From Combretum micranthum (Eukaryota > Streptophyta > Magnoliopsida > Myrtales > Combretaceae): 64,000 nucleotides of DNA. Below, one piece after another: positions 47,118 to 56,859 of this stretch; the first letter of the stretch is position 1, and each line of letters opens with the position of its first letter. The notes beneath the pieces are model-generated. The model was not told the origin of the DNA, did no database searches, and saw only the letters and a list, made by a program, of their open reading frames with translations. The position numbers and the translations under genes were made by a program. The stretch lies in NCBI GenBank assembly GCA_024138025.1, contig JAMXBD010000687.1:663219-727218 (forward strand), in the 5' to 3' direction.

Positions 47118-48043
47118 TTCCCCCCTTCCTCGAAAAGATTCGTCCTCGAATCACCTGCATCATACAAAGATAGATCAGCAACATTAAAAGTAGCGCTTAC
47201 ATTACCATATTTACTTGGCAAGTCGATCTTGTAAGCGTTGTCATTGATTCGCTCCAACACTTGAAATGGTCCATCTCCCTTTGGATGCAACTTGGTTTGT
47301 CTATGAGTAGCAAACCGCTCTTTTCGCAAATGAACCCACACCCAGTCTCCTGGATGAAAAACAATCTTCACACGACCCTTATTGGCCTGACGAGCATAGT
47401 GCTCATTTTTCTTCTCAATATTAGACCGAACCTGTGCATGTAATTCCTTAACAAATTCCGCTTTCCTCTTTCCATCAAGATCAACAAACTCATTATCAGG
47501 TAAAGGCAAAATGTCTAATGGTGTCAGAGGATTAAAACCATACACAACTTCAAATGGGGAATAAGATGTGGATGAATGCACAACCCTATTATATGCAAAT
47601 TCTACATGTGGCAAACATTTTTCCCATTGTTTCAAATTCTTATCAATTACAGCACGCAACAAGGTTGAAAGTGTCCTATTGACCACTTCCGTTTGACCAT
47701 CAGTTTGAGGATGTGCCACAGTTGAAAACAACAATTTAGTGCCCAGCTTATTCCACAAAGTACGCCAAAAATGACTCAAAAACTTCACATCTCTATCACT
47801 CACAATAGACCTAGGCAAACCATGCAAACGCACAATCTCCCTAAAAAACAATTCAGCAATGTGTAGTGCATCATTAGTCTTTGAACATGCAATGAAGTGT
47901 GCCATCTTACTAAATCTGTCAACTACAACAAAAATGCTATCATGACCACTTTGAGTTCTTGGTAACCCTAACACAAAGTCCATAGAGATGTCGGTCCAAG
48001 GTTGAGTCGGCACTGGCAATGGGGTATATTCTCCATGATTCAT
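46850..48043 (-). CDS. pol: pol continuation, CRM-like element: integrase core to C-terminus, entering the 3' LTR
   Basis: A 397-codon open stretch. The integrase core has D in DISMDFVLGLP, D in SDRDVKFLS and HPQTDGQTEVVNRTL. The C-terminal module has GDWVWVHLRKERF and GPFQVLERIN. After the purine tract (FEEGGN) the frame runs about 90 further codons inside the LTR, with a basic GPTTRARAKRAKEAL segment. No canonical chromodomain was seen. In CRM elements the extra C-terminal tail can target centromeric chromatin; whether this tail does so is unknown. Confidence 0.88.
   Translation of the reverse strand: MNHGEYTPLPVPTQPWTDISMDFVLGLPRTQSGHDSIFVVVDRFSKMAHFIACSKTNDALHIAELFFREIVRLHGLPRSIVSDRDVKFLSHFWRTLWNKLGTKLLFSTVAHPQTDGQTEVVNRTLSTLLRAVIDKNLKQWEKCLPHVEFAYNRVVHSSTSYSPFEVVYGFNPLTPLDILPLPDNEFVDLDGKRKAEFVKELHAQVRSNIEKKNEHYARQANKGRVKIVFHPGDWVWVHLRKERFATHRQTKLHPKGDGPFQVLERINDNAYKIDLPSKYGNVSATFNVADLSLYDAGDSRTNLFEEGGNDEDQRASNVRENNSNDPLRGLGGPTTRARAKRAKEALHGLVMKIQEEESCFQSFKSSMDKVHLNILQVQVNACGEIDQKVDQPRIVSF
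47118..47131 (-). promoter_or_regulatory. Polypurine tract inside pol, CRM-like element
   Basis: GAGGAAGGGGGGAA on the minus strand, immediately before the 3' LTR. It is also coding (FEEGGN), so the reading frame crosses the tract into the LTR. Confidence 0.8.
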
Positions 48044-50748
48044 TACTTTGGACTTAGCTTTCTACATGCAATGCATTTGTCACAAACAACTTGCACATCA
48101 CGTCTCATTTTAGGCCAATAAAAATGCTCATGCAAAATTTCCAACGTCTTTTTAACACCGAAGTGTCCCATCAATCCACCCCCATGTGTTTCCTTAACTA
48201 ACAATTCACGCACAGAACTTTTAGGCACACACAATTTATCTTTCTTAAACAAGTATCCTTCATGCCTAAAGAAATCAGCATATCCAGATTCAGAACAAGC
48301 AGCCCATATTTGACCAAAATCAGCATCATTTTCATACAAGTCCTTAATAAGATCAAAACCAAGCAATCTAGTATGTAATGAAGTCAATAGTGCATACCTG
48401 CGAGAAAGTGCATCAGCCACCACATTCTCTTTACCTTGCTTGTATTTAATCACGTAAGGAAATGTCTCAATAAACTCCAGCCACTTTGCATGCCTCTTGT
48501 TCAACTTCCCTTGAGTTTTCAGAAACTTCAAGCTCTCATGATCAGAATGTATGATGAACTCCTTAGGCCACAAGTAATGCTGCCAAGTTTGCAAAGTCCT
48601 CACTAGTGCATAAAGCTCCTTGTCATAGACCGGATAGTTCAATGCTGCTCCACTGAGTTTCTCGCTAAAATAAGCGATCGGTTTAGAATCCTGCATCAAA
48701 ACACCGCCTATTCCTTTCCCGGAAGCATCACATTCAATTTCAAAGACTTTATCAAAATTAGGCAGAACAAGTAAAGGTGCATTAGTCAACTTATCTTTCA
48801 AAGCATTAAAGGCTTTCTCATGCACTTCAGTCCACCTAAACTCGGCATTCTTCTTAACAAGATCATTTAGAGGAGCCGCAATGGAACTAAAGTCCCGAAC
48901 AAACCTCCTATAAAAGCTTGCTAACCCATGAAAGCTTCTGACCTCGCTTACATTCCTTGGTGTTGGCCACTCCCGAATTGCTTTCACCTTCTCTTCATCA
49001 ACAGCTATGCCATTTGAACCTACAACAAATCCAAGAAACACCACAGTTTCCATACAAAATGTGCACTTCTTCAAATTGGCATATAATTTGTTTTCTCTCA
49101 GAACGGTAAAAACACTTTGCAAATGATGAACATGTTCATTTAAAGATTTGCTGTAAACTAAGATATCATCAAAATATACAACAACAAATTTACCAATAAA
49201 GGCACGAAGAACATGATTCATTAATCTCATAAATGTGCTAGGCGCATTCGATAAACCAAAAGGCATCACCATCCATTCATATAATCCAAACTTAGTTTTA
49301 AAAGCAGTTTTCCACTCATCGCCTTCTTTCATGCGAATTTGGTAATAGCCATTCTTTAAGTCAATTTTTGAAAACAAACATGCACCATGCAATTCATCAA
49401 GCATATCATCAAGTCTAGGAATAGGATGTCTATACTTAACTGTAATCTTGTTGATAGCTCGACAGTCGACGCACATTCGCCATGTTCCATCTTTCTTTGG
49501 AACCAAAATAACAGGAACTGAACATGGACTAAGGCTTTCTCTCACATAACCCTTGTCTATCAGTTCATCCACTTGCCTCTGGATCTCCTTTGTTTCCTCT
49601 GGATTAGCTCTGTAAGCTGGTCGATTAGGAATCGATGCACCTGGAATGAAATCAATCTGGTGCTCAATGCCCCTTAATGGAGGCAATCCCTTTGGTACTT
49701 CTTCTGGAAACAAATCATCATATTCCTGCAAAAGAGAAACAACCACACTAGGCAAAGAATAATTAAGGTCAGTGGTAGTAAGATATATATCCTTGTACAT
49801 GAGTACAAGCAATTGCTTCCTCGCCACTATAGCACTCTTAATCTCACTGTTTCTTGCCACTCCTCTCAGTGTTTTGGAATCTCCTCTCTCATGGCTCACC
49901 AGAGTTTGTTTCTCACTCCTCTCCTGTTTAGTCTTTTCTGGAGCACTCAAGTGTTTCTCTCGAAATTCTTTTGCAATTCTCACTTGGTCCTCACAAGACT
50001 CCCATGGTTGCTGTGGAGTCAAAACCACACTTCTTTTGTTGTGAACAAAATAATACTGGTTCTTGTACCCATCATACTTCACCTTTCTGTCAAATTGCCA
50101 TGGGCGACCCAACAAAATATGGCTAGCTTCCATCGGGACTACATCACACATCACCTCATCTTGATAATTCCCAATGGAGAAAGAAACAAGAACTTGCTTG
50201 GTCACCTTCATTTCCCCACACTCACTCAACCACTGCAGTTTATATGGTTTCTGGTGCCTTAATGTCTTCAACTTCAATTTGTCAACCAACAAAGTACTTG
50301 CGACATTAGTACAGCTACCACTATCAATGATCAAACTACATACCTTATTCTGCACATGACATCGGGTATGAAAGATATGCTCACGCTGCACTTCCTCTCC
50401 TTCCTCCTTAGGCTGAGTATTAAGAACTCGCCTAGTGACAAGCAATTCTCCATTCACAGGCCCTTCCACATCCACATCACTACAATCCTCCAAGGCTGGC
50501 ATATCAGGATCATCCTCTGAACTCACACTCTCCACATCACCATTATCCAGAATGACCATAGCCCTTTGATTCGGACATTGAGATGCAATATGTCCAAATC
50601 CTTTACACCTGAAACATTGGATATCACGAGTTCTACCGGAAGGTTTAGTGTCAACTTTACCTTTTGAAGAAGTAACTGGACTCTTGGCCTTCACATCCTC
50701 TTTTGGTTTTGAGTCTGTAGTGTTCTTCTTCCAGTTTGACTCTTCCAT
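48043..50748 (-). CDS. pol: pol, CRM-like element: knuckle, protease, RT, RNase H, integrase N-terminus
   Basis: A 901-codon open stretch, the longest in the window. Zinc knuckle CX2CX4HX4C at residues 45-58. Protease DSG at 142-144 and LLGRPWQF near 212-219. Reverse transcriptase about 375-560, with [21 protein letters not shown] and active site YFDD (525-528). RNase H begins with ECDASG (D674) and has DKELYALV and [10 protein letters not shown]. The integrase zinc domain at the end ([15 protein letters not shown]) is cut by a frameshift where an A-run (plus-strand TTT, 48059-48061) seems one base short. The remainder of integrase is in 48043-46850. Confidence 0.9.
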   Translation of the reverse strand: MEESNWKKNTTDSKPKEDVKAKSPVTSSKGKVDTKPSGRTRDIQCFRCKGFGHIASQCPNQRAMVILDNGDVESVSSEDDPDMPALEDCSDVDVEGPVNGELLVTRRVLNTQPKEEGEEVQREHIFHTRCHVQNKVCSLIIDSGSCTNVASTLLVDKLKLKTLRHQKPYKLQWLSECGEMKVTKQVLVSFSIGNYQDEVMCDVVPMEASHILLGRPWQFDRKVKYDGYKNQYYFVHNKRSVVLTPQQPWESCEDQVRIAKEFREKHLSAPEKTKQERSEKQTLVSHERGDSKTLRGVARNSEIKSAIVARKQLLVLMYKDIYLTTTDLNYSLPSVVVSLLQEYDDLFPEEVPKGLPPLRGIEHQIDFIPGASIPNRPAYRANPEETKEIQRQVDELIDKGYVRESLSPCSVPVILVPKKDGTWRMCVDCRAINKITVKYRHPIPRLDDMLDELHGACLFSKIDLKNGYYQIRMKEGDEWKTAFKTKFGLYEWMVMPFGLSNAPSTFMRLMNHVLRAFIGKFVVVYFDDILVYSKSLNEHVHHLQSVFTVLRENKLYANLKKCTFCMETVVFLGFVVGSNGIAVDEEKVKAIREWPTPRNVSEVRSFHGLASFYRRFVRDFSSIAAPLNDLVKKNAEFRWTEVHEKAFNALKDKLTNAPLLVLPNFDKVFEIECDASGKGIGGVLMQDSKPIAYFSEKLSGAALNYPVYDKELYALVRTLQTWQHYLWPKEFIIHSDHESLKFLKTQGKLNKRHAKWLEFIETFPYVIKYKQGKENVVADALSRRYALLTSLHTRLLGFDLIKDLYENDADFGQIWAACSESGYADFFRHEGYLFKKDKLCVPKSSVRELLVKETHGGGLMGHFGVKKTLEILHEHFYWPKMRRDVQVVCDKCIACRKLSPK

Positions 50749-50772
50749 TAAGAGTTAGAAGTTGCACCAGAT

Positions 50773-51369
50773 TTAGAACCCCCCATGCTTCAACTGCTTC
50801 TCTACCTTGATCGCTTTATGCAACAACTCCTCAATATCTACATAATGCTGTAGATCTACTACATCAGCAATCTCCCGATTCAACCCATTAATGAACCTGG
50901 CCATGGTAGCCTCATCTTCCTCCTCCACTTGAGCTCGGATCATGGCTATCTCCATCTCCTTATAATAGTCCTCTACACTCCTGGACCCCTGTGTCAGCCC
51001 CTGCAGCTTCCTATGCAAATCCCTATAATAATGATTAGGGATAAACCTCTTTTGCATAACCGTCTTCATCTCATCCCATGTGCTAATAGGTCTCTCTCCA
51101 TACCTTCGCCTATTTCGCACCAACTGATCCCACCACACACTGGCATAATCAGAAAATTCCACTGCAGCTAACTTAATCTTCTTTTCTTCAGAGTAATTGT
51201 GGCATTCAAATATATGATCCACTTTCCTCTCCCACTCTAAATATGACTCAGGATCATTCTTCCCCTGAAAGGAAGGAATTTTCATTTTAATGCTTCCTAA
51301 GTTGCTATCACGCCTTTGAGTGTCTCCTCTCCTCTGTATGTTTCCTCTCCCCCTGGAAACTAAACTCAT
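50773..51369 (-). pseudogene. gag: gag core, CRM-like element
   Basis: A 198-codon open stretch containing the retrotransposon gag domain: [19 protein letters not shown], then [20 protein letters not shown] and [14 protein letters not shown]. The protein forms the virus-like particle. The frame ends just after QLKHGG at a GGGGGG run (about 50785). Pol continues in another frame, consistent with one or two small indels between 50745 and 50790. Confidence 0.85.
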
Positions 51370-51607
51370 CAGAATCAGTTTCCACCTTCTCCTCTATCCT
51401 AACTCCCCTTCTTGGTTGCCATTCATGCCTTCGCCCCATAGATGGATTACTCGCCTGTTCCCTACTACTTTCTAGCTTATCAATCCTCTCATGGACTTGC
51501 TCCATCTCAGCACTCAACATCCTTTTCATCTCATTCAACAAAACATCCATCTCCAATCTATTACCTGTACTCCCCTTCTCCCCTTCAGTCGGATTAGATC
51601 CAGACAT
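51308..51607 (-). pseudogene. gag: gag N-terminal part, CRM-like element
   Basis: Starts at ATG 51607-51605 (MSGSNPTEGE). A coiled-coil-prone segment (LLNEMKRMLSAEMEQVHERI) is followed by a basic region. The natural frame appears to leave this one near a G-run at about 51350 and continue in the 50773-51369 frame. Confidence 0.75.
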
Positions 51608-52220
51608 ATTGCTGCAAGAAAAAGGTTAGTAGAATAACAGATAATATGCAAACCTCACAATTCACTCCCTCACCTGTTTACACTCACAGATGAAGATTCT
51701 CTCGTGTTTTCGCACACACACAAAGATGATATTCCTCACAACTCACTCTTAAAGATTCTTTGATCAGAACTCACTTGAAAGAAAATTTCTTCAAAATAAA
51801 TCGATAAGGCAATACAACCTTTCAAACAGCAGTTCCAAATCAACAAATAAGATTAGCAGTAATAAGGACACGGTTCTAGTATAATCACAGAAACACAACT
51901 CTAAATTTCTTATAGAAACTGATATTGACACTTTCTTGTTCTCTTCTTTTTTTTTTTTCACGAATTTTCTTCTTCTTTCCTTTTTTTTTTTTTTTGACTA
52001 ACAAACCCTAGATCTAAAAATTGGAACTTTCTCCCTTGTAGATCTAAAAACCCTAGATCTCAAGATTGCAACTTTCTTTGTGTATATGAAACCCTAATCC
52101 TAAAGATTGCAACTTTTTTTTTTTACTTTTGAATTCTAACAAGACAATCAAAGAACAAACGAATAATTGAAACAGTAAATAAGATAAAGGATAGGTTTTT
52201 TACTTGATTCAAGAAGCCGA
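51608..52220 (-). other. Untranslated leader of the CRM-like element
   Basis: About 610 bases between primer-binding site and gag ATG. It is T/A-rich with poly-pyrimidine runs. No coding seen. Confidence 0.6.
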
Positions 52221-52233
52221 AGCTCTGATACCA
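52221..52233 (-). promoter_or_regulatory. Primer-binding site, CRM-like element
   Basis: The minus strand reads TGGTATCAGAGCT two bases inside the 5' LTR border. It pairs with initiator tRNA-Met. Confidence 0.85.
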
Positions 52234-52235
52234 AA

Positions 52236-52958
52236 TGATGCGATCTATAGAACCCTAGGTATATTAAACCTAGAACCCTATAACCGTAAGGGAATCAAAT
52301 CCCCAAAGGACCGTCTTGAACAAGCAATCATTCACCGGAACTAGACCCCAATCGAACCTGTCAATTGAAACCTAAGTTATCAAAGAAGAATTCCCTCAAC
52401 CGTTTAGATTGAAGAAATCAAAGAGAGTTCTTTTGCAAAGAACCAAAGAGAGAGTTTTCCCTCAAAGAAGATTAATTTCAATTCAATATTGTCAAAGTCT
52501 GATTTCTATATTTCATACTAGCCTTAATATATAGGCTATTACAAGGCAGTTACGTAACTGAAAAATCATAATTGTGGCAGTTACGTAACTGAAGAAAAAA
52601 ACATAATTACGGCAGTTACGTAACCGATAACGTAACTGAAAAACATAATTGTAATTAATCCCTATATCAATTAAAAAATAAAAATAAAGAAATTCAAAAA
52701 GACACAATCCTTGGCTGGTCCACTTTTTGGTCAATTTCTCCACATGCATTCACTTGTACTTGAAGTATGTTAAGGTGCACTTTATCCATACTTGATTTAA
52801 AGCTTTGAAAACAAGATTCCTCTTCTTGTATCTTCATCACAAGTCGTGCAAAGCTTCTTTCGCTCGTTTAGCCCTAGTCGAGTTGTTGGTCCACCCAAGC
52901 CTCGCAATGGATCATTGGAGTTGTTCTCCCAACATTTGACGCTCGCTGATCCTCATCA
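52236..52958 (-). repeat. 5' LTR of the CRM-like element
   Basis: 723 bp. Relative to the 3' LTR it lacks one ATAACGTAACTG unit and three single bases. Its outer end directly abuts a truncated, oppositely oriented RT sequence without a target-site duplication. Confidence 0.85.
52547..52638. repeat. Matching palindrome array in the 5' LTR
   Basis: Palindromes at 52547-52560, 52578-52591 and 52613-52626 with one half-copy after the third. It has one 12-bp half-copy fewer than the 3' LTR. Confidence 0.8.
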
Positions 52959-52960
52959 CT

Positions 52961-53361
52961 AATGGAGTTTAAGGAGTTGAAGAAAGTTGCAAGAGCTTTT
53001 GGATCAAGGTTTTATAAGACGAAGTGTGTCACCAGTCCTGTTTGTGAAGAAAAAGGATGGATCCATGAGATTATGTATTGACTATCGGGAATTGAATAAG
53101 GTCACAATCAAGAATAAGTACCTGCTCCCTAGGATTGATGATCTCTTTGACCAACTACAAAGAGTGAGCGTGTACTCTCGCATCGACCTAAGGTTAGGAT
53201 ATCAACAATTGTGGATCAAACCAGAAGATATTCAAAAGACTGCTTTTCGAACACGTTATGGACACTATGAGTTTTTGGTAATGCCTTTTGGATTGACCAA
53301 TGCACCAGTTGCTTTCATGGACTTCATGAACCAAGTGTATAAGCCTCTATTGGATAAGTGA
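52961..53361 (+). pseudogene. RT fragment, Tekay/Del-like element
   Basis: The open part at 52987-53361 encodes RT fingers and palm up to PFGLTNAP. Four residues expected between SVSP and VLF are missing. A stop follows before the catalytic site, where the DD is degraded to DN. Confidence 0.75.
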
Positions 53362-54479
53362 ATAATTATCTTTATTGATAATATCTTGGTCTATTCTAAG
53401 ATGAAGGAACAACACAAGGAACATCTAAGAATGGCATTACAGACTTTAAGAGAGCATAAGTTATATGCCAAATTTTCCAAGTGTGATTTCTGATTAGATC
53501 GGATATCATTCTTAGGACATGTAATATCGGGAGTGGAATCTCACTAGGCCCCAAAAGATAAAAGCAGTAATGGAATGGAAACAACCCAAAATGGTAACCA
53601 AAGTTAGAAGTTTTCTTGGATTAGCCGGCTATTATAGGAAATTTGTACAAGAATTTTCAAAGATTGCTAGGCCACTAACTCAGTTAACCCAAAAGGATGA
53701 AAGGTTTATGGAATGAGAAACGAAAACAAAGTTTCCAGGAGTTAAAGTGACACTTAGTGTCTGCCCTGATCTTAGTCTTGCTAGATCCGGAAAAGCCTTA
53801 TACGGTGCATAGTGACGCATCAAGAAATAATCTCGAATGTGTGCTAATGCAAGAAGGAAAGGTGATTACCTATGCTTCACACGAGGTAAGGCTGCATGAA
53901 CAAAATTACCCACACATGCTTAGAGTTAGCTGCCACCATGTTTGCTCTTAAGTTATGAAGACACTACCTCTATGGGTAAAGGCGTGAGATTCATACGAAT
54001 CATAAAATTCTTAAGTATCCATTCACCCAAAAGAAACTGAACATGAGGCAAAGAGATGGCTAAAGTTAATCAAGGACTATGAATTGGGAATCATTATTGT
54101 CCCGAAAAAGTAAATGCCATTGTAGATGCATTAAGCCGTAAGAGCCATGGAGAAGTTGCTGCTTTGCTTACAAATCACAAAGAGTTGATAAGAGAATTTG
54201 AGAAGTTGAGCATTAGATTTAAGGGACAAAGTGTAGATGTGGAGATAGCTAACCTAGTGTTGGAACCAACTTTGATAGAAAGGATCAAAGAAGCTCAACG
54301 CTATAATGAGAAGATACAAAGGATAAAGAGGGAAGTATAAGAGGGAAACTATACTAATTTTGAGGTAGATGATGACAATGTTGTAAGAATAAAAGGACGA
54401 CTTTGCATTCTGAAAGATGAGGAAATAAGGAAAGAGGTCATGAGCGAAGCCTAAAAAATAGGATATACGGTACATCCAG

Positions 54480-54936
54480 AAGGAACCAAAATGTACCAAT
54501 ACCTTAAGAAACATTATTGGTGGAATGGAATGAAACAGGATGTAGTAGATTATGTGATGAAGTGCCCGATTTGTCAACAAGTGAAGGTGGCACACCAAAG
54601 TCCAGGAGGATTGTTGAAACCTTTGCCGATACAAGAGTGGAAGTAGGATAACATCTTAATGACTTTGTATGCAAATTACCAAGGACATTGGCAGGATATG
54701 ATGCCATATGGGTCGTGGTAGATCGTTTGACCAAATCGACTCACTTCATATCGATCAACATGACGTTCTCGATGGACAAGTTAGGCAAGCTATACATAAA
54801 GGAGATAGTATGGTTGGATGGAATCCCCGCTGCAATTGTATCAAATCGAGATCCCTTATTTGTATCTAAGTTTTGGACAAGTTTACAAAAGTGTATGGGA
54901 ACAAAGTTACATTCCAGCATGGCTTATTACCCTTAA
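54480..54936 (+). pseudogene. Integrase fragment, Tekay/Del-like element
   Basis: The zinc-domain cysteines (CPICQQ) are followed by a stop and frame changes, then an 82-codon open piece with AGYDAIWVVVDRLTKSTHF and SNRDPLF. The latter is the second catalytic Asp region, SDRD changed to SNRD. Confidence 0.75.
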
Positions 54937-55721
54937 ACCGATGGATAATCGAAGAGGACAATCTAAACCTTAGAAGACATGTTACATGCTTGTGTTACGA
55001 ATTATCTCTCATAGAGTTTGCCTACAATAACAGCGACCACTCCACCATATAAATGCCGCCATATGAAGTTTTGTACGGACAACGCTATAGTTGCCTTTGT
55101 TTTGGGATAATGTGGAAAAACTTGCTATTAGGCTGGATATTGGTACAAAATGTGGCGGATAAAGTAAGAATAATCCAACAAAGGATGAAAGAGGTCCAAG
55201 ATAGAAAAAAAAAAGCTGGGCATCATCAAAAGGTGAGTTTTGGAATTCCAAGTGGAGACCATGTGTATTTAAAGTTAAGTCCAATTAAGAGTATACACCG
55301 AGTACGCTCACAAGGAAAGTTAAGCCCGTGATACATTAGACCTTTCAAAGTGCTTGAACAAGTTAGAGATTTAGCTTACCATTTAGCCTTACCACCAAAT
55401 CTATCAGGAGTACACAACATATTCCATGTATCTGTCTTGCACAAGCATGTACCTGATCCAAACCAAGTAGTGGAGTTGGAGCTTATATTACTAAAGGAAA
55501 AGCTCAATTTATGAGGAACATTCGGTACAAGTTTTGATCGAAAAATCCAAAAGCTACAAAATAAGGAAATCAAATATGTCATAGTCCTATGGAGAATCAT
55601 CCCATGAGGAGGCAACCTGGAGGCCAAGGATGAGATACGACGTAAGTATCCGAGTCTGTTTGAAGCTTCATATATTTTTTTCAAATTTTTGAGAACAAAA
55701 ATTTCTTAAAGGGGGGTAGGT

Positions 55722-56700
55722 TGTAAACCCCCAAAGTTTTACAATCAGTTAAGCTTAAAACCTATTTAGAAGGTCAACTAGAAACCTTAAAGTCAACAAA
55801 ACCATAGTTAAACATAACAGTTTAAGTGCGACAATCCCGTGTTCGTAACCCTAAGAGAGTAAGTAAGAGATTAGTGTATAGAATAGTTTGTAATAACATA
55901 AGAAGCTCAGAAATATCATATCAGCAAAACCGCAATTCGTTTTGGACCTGAACGGATACAGTTTTCGAAAAACATGTCATGGACTCGGAATAGTAAAAAT
56001 ATTCCAAATATATCGTTAGACTTTGTGAAAATAAGGTTTTCAAAAATATCAGTTTTATAATTTTTCAAAACTAAAAATATCAGATATCGCATTTACATGC
56101 GTATTTTCTTACTATCGGTACTTTATTAGTCACTCATATTTTACATTACACTATCCATTACTATTCTACACTATTCATTTATCTCTACTTTTTATAACAC
56201 CTACTCTTGCACTCTACGTACTTATTTTTCTTACTTTTTATCTTTCTCATAACTTTATATCACATCTACATTACATATTATTACATTTAATTAACAAAAA
56301 TACAAAAAAATCACTTCTCTTCCTCTCTCCATTATAGTGGCCAGCGCCTCCCCTTACTCCCTCTCTTATTATTTTTCAATTTTTCTTTATATATATGGTC
56401 TTTTGTTGGTTTTATTTGAACATTTTTGTTTGACATTTGATATTTGAGAGCACATTTATGTGTGAGAACCCTATTGTAGGTTTTTTGAATTATTGAGATC
56501 GGTTTTTCATCTTTAATCTTTGTTCTTATCAATTCTTGTTGTCATAAGAATTGTGGCGAACACCATTGTTTGAATCTTGAGATTCATTTGACATTGTGAG
56601 TGTTTTGTAGATAGTAGATCCTATCGATCTATAATTTTTCACAAATCAGTTTTTTTTTGTTGTTCGTGGTTCCAATCAAGCAACGATTTCATCCATATCC
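55722..56700 (+). repeat. 3' LTR (partial or full) of the Tekay/Del-like element
   Basis: It starts TGTAAACCCCC directly after the purine tract. The part at about 55980-56330 aligns by eye with 60060-60360 of a second LTR (shared AATATCAGTTTTATA, AAATATCAGATAT, CTATTCAT.TATCTCTACTTTTTATA). The 3' border is not determined; the Tat fragment has begun by about 56860. Confidence 0.6.
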
Positions 56701-56859
56701 ATTTTATTGTTGCAATTTCATATCAAAATGAAAACCTTAAAAGAGAAAGTTTATATTTTTAATTCAAGTTCAGATTCCAAGATCGTTTGAGGAGATCGTG
56801 TCAAAGCATATCAAATTCATGTCATAACCTCTACCAATGGAATCAACTCATGTAACGCT

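Larger units (their letters stand above)
46380..52958 (-). mobile_element. CRM-like Ty3/gypsy chromovirus
   Basis: LTRs lie at 46380-47117 (3') and 52236-52958 (5'), with five-base inverted ends TGATG...CATCA. It has a primer-binding site for initiator tRNA-Met (52221-52233) and a strong purine tract, GAGGAAGGGGGGAA (47118-47131). gag, zinc knuckle, protease, RT, RNase H and integrase follow in order on the minus strand. Gag ([20 protein letters not shown]) and integrase match the style of the centromeric CRM lineage as I know it. The polyprotein continues about 270 bases into the 3' LTR, a trait reported for that lineage. No target-site duplication is visible (GGTTA left, CTAAT right). Frame breaks lie near 51340, 50780, 50750 and 48060. 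Confidence 0.85.
52961..55721 (+). mobile_element. Decayed Tekay/Del-like chromovirus, 5' part missing
   Basis: A degenerate pol read on the plus strand with many stops. RT at 52961-53560 ([39 protein letters not shown]; the active site reads FIDN instead of xxDD). RNase H at 53757-54150 (VHSDASRNN). Integrase zinc domain and core at 54480-54936 (MYQYLKKHYWW, CPICQQVK, VVVDRLTKSTHF). C-terminal module and chromodomain at 55330-55650 (PFKVLEQVRDLAYHLALPP, IFHVSVLHKHVPDP). gag, protease and the 5' LTR are absent: the sequence begins inside RT right next to the CRM-like LTR. A purine tract, AAAGGGGGGTAGG, precedes the 3' LTR. Confidence 0.8.
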
